A stretch of DNA of 64,000 nt, from assembly GCA_963921195.1 (NCBI GenBank), contig OY992536.1, positions 285,405,530-285,469,529 on the forward strand. The letters run 5' to 3'. Position numbers and translations under genes: made by a program. Shown one piece after another: positions 33,913-44,834 of this stretch. The stretch is from Pegoplata infirma. Lineage: Eukaryota; Arthropoda; Insecta; Diptera; Anthomyiidae. The notes under the pieces were generated by a model. That model did not search any database. It was not told the origin of the DNA and worked only from the letters and a program-made list of their open reading frames with translations. Numbering within the stretch: the first letter of the stretch is position 1; the number at the start of each line of letters is the position of its first letter.

Positions 33913-34660
33913 ATGTGGGATAATAAGGGACACCCTAATGTATATTTACCGCCTTCAATGTTTTGGTATAAAGATTAAGAAAAAACAAATCTCTAACAAA
34001 TATTTGCGTAAAACTTTTCATTATGTTTTGTGGCTTTTTCCTCATTTTGTAAAGATTTTGTCCTTAGCTTCTTCCTTTTTTTTGGTTTTATGGTGTTTTT
34101 GTATTTGTTTGTGATTTTTTTAAAATTTTTTTTTTTCAGTTATTTTAGGTGGTGCATCGGATTTTAGTTTCCTTCATTAAGTGTTTTACGCCTTGGCTTT
34201 TCTTATCATTGCAACATATCTTGAAAATTTGGATAATAATTTGTTTGAATAATGATGTGTTGGTTGTTATACCATGTTTACCGATCTACGACATACGTAC
34301 AAACAGACAATGATACATATACCTTCTGTTTTCATTTTTGGGTTCCCATAATATATTTTTTTATTGTAGCATGTTTTAATTAAGGTAGTTGAATAAATAC
34401 AAATATGTACGATCTACCAAACAACATCATGTTTGATTGGCAAATATCGCTTTTTTGTATGTTGAGGGGTTTTTAAACATTTTTTATTAATTAGTCAATA
34501 TAAATGATATGACATATTTTGAAATGTGTTGAACTCTTGAGAACTTAGTCAGTTAATGTGTTGATATGGAAAGAAGCGACGCAATTTCGGGGGAAAAAAT
34601 TATGGTAACTGTGTTAATTTTGTATTTATGGATATTTGACTTGAATCTGCTAATGTTATA
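33913..34660. other. No gene recognised
   Basis: AT-rich, T-tracts near 34070-34140. No terminal repeats or convincing frame. Confidence 0.35.
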
Positions 34661-34787
34661 CACAGATAAAAATGAGTTGTTAGATCAAGCACGAAATACA
34701 CCAGCATTATTTTAATTAAAAGTCATCTAATTAGGAAAATTGTTGGATCAAGCACGAAAATTGTAGGTCAGTCATTGACTGTTCCTT

Positions 34788-34950
34788 GATTAAACCAATG
34801 CTTGATTTGAGTAATTTGTTAATTGTTATTTTTCTGTAATTTTTGATTAAACCAATGCTTGATTTGAGTGAGCGGTTAATCAATAATTTTGTGTTATTTT
34901 TGAGTAATCTAATGCTTGATCTGAGTGAATGGTTAATCATTATTTTACAG
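34788..34950 (+). repeat. ~57-bp tandem repeat, three units
   Basis: Each unit has ACCAATGCTTGATTTGAGT followed by a GGTTAAT..ATTTTT segment. It produces a repetitive minus-strand open frame (Asn-His-Ser-Leu-rich) that is not a gene. Confidence 0.6.
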
Positions 34951-35022
34951 TTGTAGTGTTTTTTTTCAGTCTTTTCAAGTCTTTTGTTTAGATTTTTTTT
35001 TTTTTGTGCTTTATATTATTTT

Positions 35023-35099
35023 GTGCCAGTTTACAGAAGGCGATCGATAGACACGTACGAAAATTTCGTGTGTAGCGTTCGCCTTCTGTAAACTGGCAC
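35023..35099. mobile_element. 77-bp palindromic MITE
   Basis: GTGCCAGTTTACAGAAGGCG and its exact complement bound a short loop with CGTACGAAAATTTCGTGTG. TTT is on both sides, possibly a 3-bp TSD, but in T-rich context. Structure and size recall the 129-bp MITE at 5248. Confidence 0.6.
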
Positions 35100-35379
35100 T
35101 TTGTTTATTTTCGTCTTGTGTGCGTGAAAGTACTTTTCTATTTGACGACTAACTAAAACTAAAACAAAAAACGCAACAGCGTTCATCGCATTGTTACTCA
35201 AAGCCTACTATGATGAGTTTTTTTGTTTTTATGAATTTTTTTGTGAATTTTTCAGATTTGAGCAAATGGTTAATTGATTCAAGTAAAATTTAATTAAATG
35301 TCAAATTTTAAACTGAGCAAATATTTAATTGTTTTTTTCCATTGAATATTTTTTTCTGTGTAAGTATCAGGAACAACGT

Positions 35380-36960
35380 ATTCTGAAAATCTGTTCCACA
35401 TACATACGTATAGTTGGGCCAACGAAAGAATTTTCTCCATAGTGTGTTGTAAGGTCCGTTGACCAATCAAAAACAAACGGATGAGCTCTTCTAGATAGAC
35501 GCGCACTACGACTAAGTACACGCACCTGATGGGTAAGGTTCCTTATCTCAGCAGAACACTTTCCTTAGAAATATCGATAGAAAATGGACACACAACCCAC
35601 ATTCCGACGATGCTGCAAGGAATTAATGGAATCGGATATAACCTCAGCGCCAATTAACATCAACGATCTTATCTGTACGCGGTCAAGTAATTGCAATGAT
35701 TGTGTTGAAGCACCTGCTCATACATATGAGTTATATTCCATTTTACGTCGGATATAGGTGGTATGAGGAAGTGAATTATCTAAATGCTTAAATGCTTCTT
35801 TCGACAATTCACATTCAAACATATGGTTATTTCAATGGACGTTACTCTGAAATTCCATACCGAGAACCTCAAAAGCTTCCGATTCCCCAACATTAACACC
35901 ACTTAAGGTTACATCAGATGGTTCCGTACCCCAAAAACGATTGACAGTTAGATGAGCACGTTGGGTCTTAAGTGCATTAAAATCTACCTTATTCTCGAGA
36001 CCCCAAGTAACGGTTTTTAATAGGTCAAGAACAAGAGTGCTATCCATGTGATTTCTCAGGACACAAACCTCTGATGGGTTTAGTCTATGGTCAAAGGAAT
36101 AAGAATGTCAAAAGTTTCTGTCGTCCGCAAACGAACAGATAGAGTTCTTAGTTTGCTTAAGTAGGCTGAACCCTGCGTTACCCTAGCGTTCAGTAAAAAA
36201 TCCGTACAATAAAAACCATCGACACGAGTGTTACGATTACTAAGAAAGCTCATGAAAAACGAGCTAAAGTGTCATTTACGCTAAATGCTTGAATATCTAA
36301 GATTAGTGCACTGTGCCAAACACGATCAAACCCCTTGGAAATATCTAGAGCAACAGCCTTGCTTTCAACAAGATGATGAATGGTTTGAATCCTTCATTTT
36401 GAAGTTTAAATACCCCCACGGAAACCATACTATCGTCCGTTCAGCAGACCACTGAACTCCAAATAGTTAGAGAGCGTATAGAAAATGGCGATCGGACGAT
36501 AGTTGTCGAGGTTCAAGACGTCACCTTTTTTTCGGTATTGACTCGATATTAGCTATTTTCCAGCACGACGAAAAAATACCCGCAATGTATAATATGCTGA
36601 AAACTTTCCGCACTGGAAGAGCTAGTGTCGAAGAGCACTTCTTAAGACCTATGTCTTGTCCTGGAGATTTATTCCCGTTAAGTCCGTCAAGAACCGTTTG
36701 CCTCGCTCCTGTTCTGAAAATATGTCAGGCATTGAACAAGTTACCCTAGAAAGCACTGGAAGCAAAATCTTCAGCCAACCGATTTACCATGTCCATCCAA
36801 CGAGCGCTTTTAAGGGTGCACTACAAATTCTATAAATAATGCTTCAATTAGCGCTGTAAAGACACATGATTTCAATACAACTTAATAGCTACAACAAATA
36901 GTTCTCTTAGCTGTGACATCGTTGTGACACAGTGACATAGTTTGTATGCGTTCTTTGACT
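35380..36960 (-). pseudogene. LINE-Y fragment, RT to C-terminus
   Basis: ACACAACCCACATTCCGACG (35590-35610) is identical to 50037-50056 in the better-preserved LINE-Y. Minus-strand pieces include WGLENKVDFNALKTQRAHLT (36000-35940), the strand after the RT active site, and a KSPG(Q)D motif near 36650. Stops in every frame. Endonuclease absent. Confidence 0.55.
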
Positions 36961-36964
36961 CTTG

Positions 36965-37195
36965 ATTCCTTTTCAAAAGGTACCCCTGAATTTAACCGAA
37001 ACTCATCCGATGAGATCCCTTCTATAACATCACGTATAGAAAGGTCTCTGAGATAGCTCGATATAAATCAAGAGAAATCATTGCCATCACTATACGCAAT
37101 AAGCTTCAAAACGATTTCATCTTGCCACACACGATCAAACGCCTTTGAAATATCTTGCGTTCACAAAACTGGTGGATTGAATTTACAAGGCGTTG
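36965..37195 (-). pseudogene. LINE-Y RT scrap
   Basis: AAACTCATCCGATGAGATCC, TATAACATCACGTATAGA and CCACACACGATCAAACGCCT align with 50615-50760, i.e. the DISKAFD-to-SSDEF part of the reverse transcriptase in LINE-Y. Confidence 0.55.
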
Positions 37196-37860
37196 GTTAG
37201 GTTAGGTTGTAAGTGTGTTGACGTAAAATGTCAGCAGCCAACGTTTTACGTCAACACACGTATACTCTGAGGTCCATTGTGATACCACAGGACTTTAATA
37301 GGTTTCCCTACTAGTAGCTGTCGTTTAACCAATTTTAGCTTCTTATGAAACTCCTTAAATATTGAATTTTGACATCCGACAAATCAGAAAGATCGCGCCG
37401 CTTCCTAGATCCCAGTAAAGCATGTCTGTGACTAGAAAGTGCCGGGCAATGGCAGATGTATTGTTCGATAGTTTCTAGCTCCTCTTCATCCATGCAACTC
37501 CGGCAAAAGTCATTCGACGGCACATTCAACCGCTCTGCGTGCTTCCCCATAAGACAGTGTCCGGTAATTATAGCAACCACTGTCGAAATATCTCCTCTTG
37601 GAAGCGATATCAGCTCACTTGTGCGTCCATCCATTTGACCATCTTTGATTATTCTCCGCCGCGGAAGAAAGCCGTAGGTTTTGCTTGCAAGTTTTTAGAG
37701 GCATACTAACACATTCCAATTCTAATGGAACCTGTAAGGTAGTTTCCAGTCTTGCAAGCTCATCTGCTTTGCAATTCCCTGGAATGTCTCTGTGCCCTGA
37801 GACCTATATGAGTCGTATGTCAAACAGTTAAGGGCAGATCTACAAGGCGGTGATTCTTTG
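37196..37860 (-). pseudogene. LINE-X 3' fragment, RNase H tail
   Basis: The 99-codon minus-strand frame (37634-37335) reads DISTVVAIITGHCLMGKHAE, NVPSNDFCRSC and a CHC-type cluster, ending IQYLRSFIRS as in the 8930 fragment. Its 3' side has a perfect hairpin (37213-37259). It lies between LINE-Y pieces and probably inserted into one. Confidence 0.6.
37213..37259. repeat. Perfect 16-bp-stem hairpin near the LINE-X 3' end
   Basis: GTGTGTTGACGTAAAA and exact complement with a 15-nt spacer. A decayed version occurs at the corresponding place near 25640-25685 (GCTGCTGACGTTTTAC). Confidence 0.65.
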
Positions 37861-37861
37861 G

Positions 37862-39010
37862 GTTCGAACGCCTTTGAAATATTTAGAGCAATCACTTTGC
37901 TTTTACCAAACTGGTGAATAAAACGATTCCAACGTTCCAACAGGAATGCTAACCGGTCTCTCGTAGAACGACTTTTACGAAAGCCATCACACTAGAGAGT
38001 GTAGAGCAAATTGTTTTCGGGCAGTAAATCTGCGGGTTCGTAGCCTTAGCCTTTTTGGAGATTGGCTAAACAGTGGACACTTTCCAACATGAAGGAAAAA
38101 CTTCTACCTTTTATGAGTAACAAAATAGGTTTGCCAAAGGACGAAAAAAATATCTTGGGCATAGTAAAGGATACCCTTTCGAGTTTCGGCTGTGGTTGAT
38201 TGCTTTCCGGAAAGTATGCGTTTCTTGATAACATTTCAGTGAAATGATTGCCTTTATCAACCGGGTCCGTGAATACTTGGCCATTCATTATTAGGGTTGG
38301 AATGGATGAACTAGTATAATTCTTTACCCTTTTAACGAATGATCAAAAGGATATACTACCCTGCGGAGCAGCAAGGACCTTAGCTCACAGACGTTGTTCG
38401 TAAAGAAGCTTTTCATGTCTGACAAGGGAAGTATCTCAACCCTTATGAACTGAAACGTAAAATATATATAAAAGAGACAATTATAAGGTTGGGGTGTCTT
38501 GGCTTATCGGCCATATCGGGGATTTAGGGGTTCAAAACATGGGTCGAAAAATGGCGAAAAAAATGTTTTTTGGATTTTTCAGCCATTTCTTTCTAAGAAA
38601 CTACATGATGTTTACATATGAGAAGAAAGGTTTTTTTTAATGCCTATCTAATGGTGGCATAACCTTGTAAAAGTTTGGCTTCGTTAAATACTTTTTTCAA
38701 GAAATGTGTAAATTTGGAGGGTAGACCTACGATGTCCATATGAATATGAAATAATCTTTATTAAATTTAAGTCGACAAGTATTTTTGCTCTAGAAGATAT
38801 TCCTATTAGTTCTGGAGTTATCAAAATTTTCCCGGAGGTCCACATTGTTTCATAAGGGGACAACGATTTTAAAACACTGATATGGCCGATAAGCCGAGAC
38901 ACCCCAACCTAAAAATCGTCTCTTTTATATATATTTTAAGTTTCAGGCGAATCGGTTCATATGGGTTGAGATACTTCCCTTATGAGTACTCTGGAGGAAC
39001 TTAGATGAAA
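37862..39010 (-). pseudogene. LINE-Y fragment, endonuclease-RT linker, split
   Basis: GCCTTTGAAATATTTAGAGC, CCAACGTTCCAACAGGAATG, ATCTTGGGCATAGTAAAGG and GGTTGATTGCTTTCCGG align with 50756-51270. The minus-strand frame 38288-38046 reads VFTDPVDKG and AYFPESNQPQPKLERVS, matching the LINE-Y linker. Split by the element at 38424-38981; LINE sequence (GAGTACTCTGG) resumes after it. Confidence 0.55.
38424..38981. mobile_element. 558-bp inverted-repeat insertion in LINE-Y
   Basis: Ends AAGGGAAGTATCTCAACCC on both strands. The repeat continues inward through TATATATAAAAGAGAC and GTTGGGGTGTCT..GCTTATCGGCCATATC. Contains a HINE-like AATCGGTTCATATGGG phrase. Noncoding. TSD not clean. Confidence 0.6.
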
Positions 39011-39146
39011 CATGTGTGTCGACATATGTAAATCGTAATGCTAAACTTACTTAACCTGTTAAATTAAACCTATTAACTAAAAATAAATTTCATACATTTC
39101 AAGTAAATTCTTGAAATGCGAATTTTTCTTAATTGCCTTTTTATCA

Positions 39147-39927
39147 CAGCTTCAAAGGATTTCATTCCTTAATTCGATTTGGAATTCCAAATGAAATTTT
39201 AGTGATAGCATTCCTCAATAAAATTTTAGCGACTTCAATGAATTCACTTTACTCTCATTCGATTTATAAATATTGAATGCATCCGATTTATGTTTTATTC
39301 GACTTTGAAAAATCGAATGCTTTCAATATTTTTTTCATTCGACTTTTAAAAATCGAATGCATTCCATTGCGAATGCAATCGATTTTCTTTTCATCCAATT
39401 TGAAAAATCGAATGGCTTATTCATTAATTGCATAAAAAAACTAAAAAAGCGATATCTCGAAAAATAAGCAAAGATAGAGCAAAACGGAGCCAATTTTTGG
39501 CATTTCCGAAAATTTTTAAATGCGAATTTCTTGCTAAACACTGCTGACACGACCAAAAATCCAATATAATTTTTGTAGCTCTTGTATAATACGAGCACCA
39601 AATAACCCAGAGCTAATCGAAAAGCAAAATTTGGCTCCGTTTTGCTCTATCTTGCTTAGTTTTTCAGATATCGCCATTTCAAATTTTTTTTTGTTAACAC
39701 AAAATCGATTACATTCGCAATGAAATGATAAAAATCGAATGCATTCGGTTTTTCTAAATCGAGTGAACAAGAAATTGAATGTATTCAGTTTTTCCATTCA
39801 ATCGAATGCATTCCAAGGACTGCATTCAATGTTGATTTATTAAATCGAATGCATTCACTGACTATAAAAATCGAATGAATTTTTTTTGAGAATTTATTCG
39901 AAAAGCATTTCATTCATCGAAGCCCTG
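39147..39927. mobile_element. 781-bp palindromic element (AATCGAATGCATTC-rich)
   Basis: Ends CAGCTTCAAAGGATTTCATT and, from the right, CAGGGCTTCGATGAATGAAA. The interior is filled with AAATCGAATGCATTCG-type motifs. The inner arms GCAAAGATAGAGCAAAACGG and CCGTTTTGCTCTATCTTGCT pair around a centre near 39560. CAGGG ends suggest hAT, but no TSD is visible. Confidence 0.55.
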
Positions 39928-41040
39928 TCATTCATGGATTTCTTAAAAAAAAATGTATCGTGTTTTAATAATGAGTTTAATTGGTTTTGAAATTAACAGT
40001 TTGGAATTGAAATAATTTGTAAGGATTAAAATCAATATTTACAACGAAAATAACTCGAGCACAACTAATGAAATAATTTGATTATAAAAGAAATGGTTGC
40101 CACATTATATTAGCAAAATAATGTTGCAATACAACAAAAAAATAAAACAAGCAAGTAGTAATATGCATAAAAATAGTAACGAATGTTAATGCAACTGAAA
40201 AAAAAAGTAAAAAAATAAGATACTACTATTTCTGCCACACCAGCTACTTCTTTAATAAAAGTCATAACTGCAACCAGTCACTACTGTATTAACTGCAGCA
40301 GAAAAGCAGATATCCGAATACAATACGAGCAACAACAAAAAAGATAAATCGCCAGATGAAGGATAATGATATAATTAATGCTACTATTGCAACAGCATTG
40401 AATGAGCAACAAACAGCATTAGCAAAACCAAAACTACAGCAATAGCACTAGCAAAAACAACAATAAGCAAGTTATTTTGCTACCGCTGAGTTTTAAATTT
40501 TTTTGTCTTTACTCGTTTCTTTAACATGCTGTTGCTGATGATGTTACAGATGATGACAACGATCATAAGTGCAACAGAAGCAACTGAGTACTTGCAACAT
40601 AAAGTTTAGTTGCTGGTGGTGGTGGTGGCATCAAAGGCTAGAATACCGCCATAAAATGGGTGTGTATTTAAAGGAGCACTGACAACCAACTAAGGTAACT
40701 TCGTCTCTTAACTTCTGTTATACCAGACGAAATGACTGCCACCACCACTATTATTGGCTACTGGTTTGCCCAAAAGCTTCTTTGGTTCTGCTCGGTGTTC
40801 TGTTCTGTTTTTTTTTTGTTGGCGATTGCAATGGAGACAAATGTTACTTTTAGTCAAAGAGGAAAATAAGGCTACTTTTATGAGATTTAAAAGAATTTAT
40901 TGCTATATTTTGTTGTTAAGGTGCTTTATGTTTTAACCAAGAAAAAATTCATTCCATTTCATTTCTAGTCAATTTTTTTATAGTAAAAGTCTGGGAAGGA
41001 GGGGGAATCAGAAAAACAATAGGAAAAGTTCTAAGAATTT
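39928..41040. other. No gene recognised; CAA/GTT triplet-rich
   Basis: 40200-40640 is rich in AGCAACA, GTTGCTG and a (GGT)n run near 40613-40628. Looks like ordinary fly noncoding DNA. No intact frame of interest. Confidence 0.4.
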
Positions 41041-42562
41041 TTTTATACCCTACACCACTCTGTGGTACAGGGTATAATGAGTTTGTACTGATGTTTGTAA
41101 CTACCCGAAATATTGGTCCTAGACCTACCTTCAGGTATACCGATCTACTCAGAATTACTTTTTGAGTCGATTTAGCGATGTCCGTCCGTCCGTCTGGCCG
41201 TCCGTCCGTCTGTCCATCTATTGGTTTAAGCACGATACAGGTCGCAATTTTCAATCAATTGACTTGAAATTTGAAACTTAAGCATCTTTTGCCCAAGGAC
41301 GAAGCCTATTGAAATTGGAGAAAATCGGTCCATGTTAAGACCTAGCCCCCATACAAACGCCCCCTTTGGATTCGACTTAAATGACTCTTATAACCGTATT
41401 ATAATAGATATCGCTTAGAAATTTATCAGGTAATCAAACTTTGTATGCACAAATCCATACAAACCACCCTCCCGATATTCACATAATTCCCTCAAAATTC
41501 ATAAAAATGTAAATATTTGATTTTTGGACTTAGTCCCCCATATAAAAATTTCGACCGATATTCAGGTAAATCGGTCTATTGACAAAAATATAAACCAATT
41601 CCACTAAAATTTGAGCTGTGTGTGTTTTCTACACTTAATAAAGAGCTAACAAAAGACAGATCCAATCGGTCCATATTTGGACTTGGGACCTATTTTCCGG
41701 AAAACGCTGGTGTAGGGTATCATATGGTCGGTCTTGACCGACAATAATAGTGTTTATAAAAAATCGACATTTTGGAAAACCGGTTTCTCAGTTAACCGAA
41801 AATCAGCTTTTTCGGTTAACCGGTTTTCTTGGTTAAACCGGAATGAAAAAACCGGTTAACCGTTTTTTTTTTCTTTAACTGACAAACCCAAAAAATACTT
41901 TAAAATAGCTAAATTTTATTAAATACAAAAGCGAATATATAACTTAAGTTAACATATTTGTTTCTTTCAGCAAAGTTGGCAACTGATACCTTTTCAAAAT
42001 AGCGGTATTTAAATACGGTGCTTTTATTTTCCCATATTCTCCCGGGCTTTAATTTAACTTTTATTGGTTTTATTTAAAAAATACATCACTTCGTTGTAAA
42101 TTTCAGTACCGTATTTTATTTCGATGTTCTTTTATTGGCATTCTCTCCATTAACAGGAATTTTACTATCTGGTTAACAGGCACTTATAAAGTTTTCAATG
42201 AAAGTGCCCAAAACTTGCTCACAACAATGTGAATTTTTAATATTTACCAGATTCGGAATAAAATCCCTATTTGGAAAATTGTTTCTTGTAGATAAAAAAT
42301 ATTCAAGGTTTTTTTAACGAAATTTTAAAAATGTCATCAAAAATAAGTAAAAACCCTTAATAATTGCAAAAATAATCCGTTTTGCATGTATTTAAAGAAA
42401 CCGGTTAACCGACAGAAAAAAAAACGGTTTTCGGTGCACCGGAAATTTTCAATTCCGGTCAACCGGTTTGCAAAAAAAAACCGAAATTTTGGAAAAAAAC
42501 GGTTTTTCGGTTAACTGGTTAACCGGTTTATAAACATAAACTACAACTTTCTTACTTGTTTT
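41041..42562 (+). mobile_element. HINE-D copy 2, split near its 3' end
   Basis: Begins TATACCCTACACCACTCTGT, then GATGTTTGTAACTACCCG, AAATATTGGTCCTAGACC, GTCCGTCCGTCTGGCCGTCC, GCACGATACAGGTCGCAATT and a ~500-bp tail with GGACTTGGGACCTATTTTCC. It reaches GGTCGGTCTTGACCGACA, then an insertion (41751-42536), then CTACAACTTTCTTACTTGTT. Confidence 0.7.
41751..42536. mobile_element. 786-bp element rich in AACCGGTTAACC
   Basis: Inverted ends TGTTTATAAA / TTTATAAACA. Subterminal clusters of AACCGGTT, TTAACCGG and AAACCG lie in both orientations at both sides (41780-41880, 42400-42530), the distribution expected of transposase-binding motifs. The middle is unique AT-rich DNA without coding. TSD ambiguous. 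Confidence 0.6.
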
Positions 42563-42661
42563 TTACGAAATTTGTCTAAAACTTAATATTTTTTTATAGG
42601 AAAAATGTCTCGAAATGTAAGAAATTTCTTAAGAAAAAAGTCTCAGAATCGGAGACTTTTT

Positions 42662-42860
42662 TTATACACAAGAAAAAAATATTTTAGCCTTATTTTCAAT
42701 TAACTCGTTCTTGTATTAAAAAACAATTTAATTGTACTAATAAAGAAAATAATTGATATTTTATTCAACAACACAATTTGTCAATACAATTAAATTGTTT
42801 GTTAAAAACAACGATTTAATTGAAAATAAGCCTTTATTACAATTTTTTTCTGTGAAGAAA
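42662..42860. mobile_element. ~195-bp palindromic MITE
   Basis: CACAAGAAAAAAATATTTTA and CTTATTTTCAATTAA on the left pair with TTAATTGAAAATAAG and TTTTTTTCTGTG on the right. The inner AATTTAATTGTA / TACAATTAAATT also pair. Same end type as MITE-T. Confidence 0.55.
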
Positions 42861-43336
42861 AAATTTCTCAGAACCTAAAACGGAAAAAAGTTTAAAAATA
42901 TAAATTTTTTTTCTATAGAAACAATCTGAGAATTTTTCTATTGGGAAATATTAAAAATCTGAGAAGAAGGAGAAAAGGGGGAAAAATAGGGAAAATTCTG
43001 AAAATTTTAAATTGAGGGAATTTGTCTTGAATTAAATTTTTGTTTTTGGAAAAATGTCTCGGAATCAATAAATTTTTCTAAAAAAAGTCTCTAAATCCGC
43101 GACTTGATGAGTGTAATTGAAGCTTGTGTTCGTGCACGTTAGTTTGCGCTGTTTCAAATTTTCTCACGTTATTGCAAGTATGAATAGAAAAAATATGCTT
43201 GTATTAAATAATGATGCAAATCCGTCCCTCCAAAGTTTCCCTGTAAAAAAATGGTTTGAGTAAAACCCCCTAGGGCCCCACATCGGCTAGGGGCACAAAA
43301 GGCACTTAAATAAAGTAATTCTTATATTTTTTTTAC
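42861..43336. other. No gene recognised
   Basis: Degenerate TCTCnGAATC..AAAAATTT repeats at 42570-43090. Otherwise unremarkable. Confidence 0.3.
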
Positions 43337-43550
43337 ACACAAAAAAAAAAAAAACTTGTCGAATTACTAGAAAAAGTTTCGTAATACCATTTTACCAATA
43401 TTTGACAGTTTTCCTTGTTTTTTAACAATTTTTTTTTATCGAAATTTACATTTTTATACCCTCCACTTAGTGATAGAGGGTATATATAAGTTTGTCATTC
43501 CGTTTGTAACTCATCGAAATATCGGTTTGGGACCCCATAAAGCATATATA

Positions 43551-44834
43551 CCCAGGCAGAAAAATACGAACGGGAGAGCGCTGGAAAGCATTACAGTTTA
43601 GTACTCTCCCAGCGTCCAAAATGATAACCACGGTAAACGGTATGCCGTTGCTATTTTAAAGCGCTTGGAAACAAAAAATATAGTACTATTATAGCACTAT
43701 TAGAACAAAACAAGTGAAAGTGTTAGATTCGGCTGTGCCGAATCTTTTATAACCTCCTAAAAAAATTAAAAACAAAATTTTGTCGGGGGCGTTTTTTTGA
43801 TGGGGTCTATGGGGGACGTTGAGAGCACCTTCCCATCGCGATAAATATACCAAATGTTTCATTTATTTAACAAAAATACAAAAAAAACATGTAAAATGTG
43901 TATTTTTTTAGATGTTGGTTTAGTTCTTAAAAGGGGAACTTTTTCCCCCCTGGTCCGATTTGGCCAGTTTCCGTTTCAACCTGCCTAGGAACATAGGACA
44001 TATTTGTGCCAAACTTGAGGGGTCTAGCGCTTTTATTTTGGACTGCATCGTGTTAACTACAGACGGACGAACGGACATCGCTAGAATGTCTTAGAATCGA
44101 TCACTGACCAATAACATATATACTTTATGGGGTCCCCGACCGATATTTCGATGCGTTACACACGGAATGACAAAGTGAGTATACCCACATACTGTGGTTG
44201 GAGGGTATAAAAATGGGACGTATCTAAATTGTGTACATAAGTCCATAAGACACAACTTTTTTTGTGTTTATTTGAATAAAGAAATTTATTAAATTAGGAT
44301 AAAAAATTTATTGACTCATTTATTAGGATAAAAAAATTTTGAACAATTTTCTAAGTCCCGGAAAATTTTTTTTTGCAGTTTTCTATGCGTTTTGGAATAA
44401 AAAATTTATTAAAAATGCTTTTAGGAAAAAATTTGGAAAAGTACCGAAAAAAGTGGTGTATTGAACCGAAACGGGTATATATCCAGAGCTTAAGGGTGAT
44501 ATATCCGAAGTTTAAGACACTTCCTCACGAAAGAAACAGGTGTTTTTATATAAAAGGTGTCAAGTTTGTAATATGTAGGTCATTGTGTATAAGTGACATA
44601 TCATGAGAACTATCAAGAACCAGTCACTTATCCTGCAGGGAAATAAAAAATATTCCAATTGTTTTGAAAATTAATAAATTTCAATAAAAAATGTATACTT
44701 TGAACGGATTTAAATAGAAAAACATTGGCAAAGCGCTTGGAAAGCACTTTTTCGAATTCATACTACTTCTACACAAAAAATAAAGTGCTTTGTCGAGACT
44801 TTTTCTTTGGAACGGTTGGCAGTTTCTGCCTGGG
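43551..44834. mobile_element. TA-flanked element containing a HINE-B
   Basis: Ends CCCAGGCAGAAA on both strands, TA on each side (43549-43550, 44835-44836). The HINE-A consensus has one TA fewer. Own sequence is 43551-43705 and 44216-44834, about 775 bp, with subterminal GAAAGC / AAAGCGCTTGGAAA repeats at both ends (43580, 43660, 44725). A TA TSD is compatible with a Tc1/mariner-type mobiliser. No coding. Confidence 0.6.
43706..44215 (-). mobile_element. HINE-B copy 3, innermost
   Basis: Starts ACAAGTGAAAGTGTTAGATT with TTCGGCTGTGCCGAA. Contains CCCTGGTCCGATTTGGCCA, CATATTTGTGCCAAACTTG and GACGGACGAACGGACATCGC, and ends ACTGTGGTTGGAGGGTATAA. Complete at ~510 bp, so it serves as the reference HINE-B. 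Confidence 0.7.

Larger units (their letters stand above)
34662..35363. mobile_element. Non-autonomous element with CACAGA ends
   Basis: Left ACACAGATAAAAATGAG and right TATTTTTTTCTGTGTAAG form an imperfect inverted repeat. The interior has three ~57-bp direct units (GATTAAACCAATGCTTGATT at about 34790 and 34845, a variant at 34900). A 77-bp palindromic MITE sits at 35023-35099. Ends resemble those of MITE-T. TSD not resolved. Confidence 0.5.

Noticed and set aside
34731..34940. Repetitive 69-codon minus-strand frame
   Set aside because: By-product of three 57-bp tandem units within a non-autonomous element.
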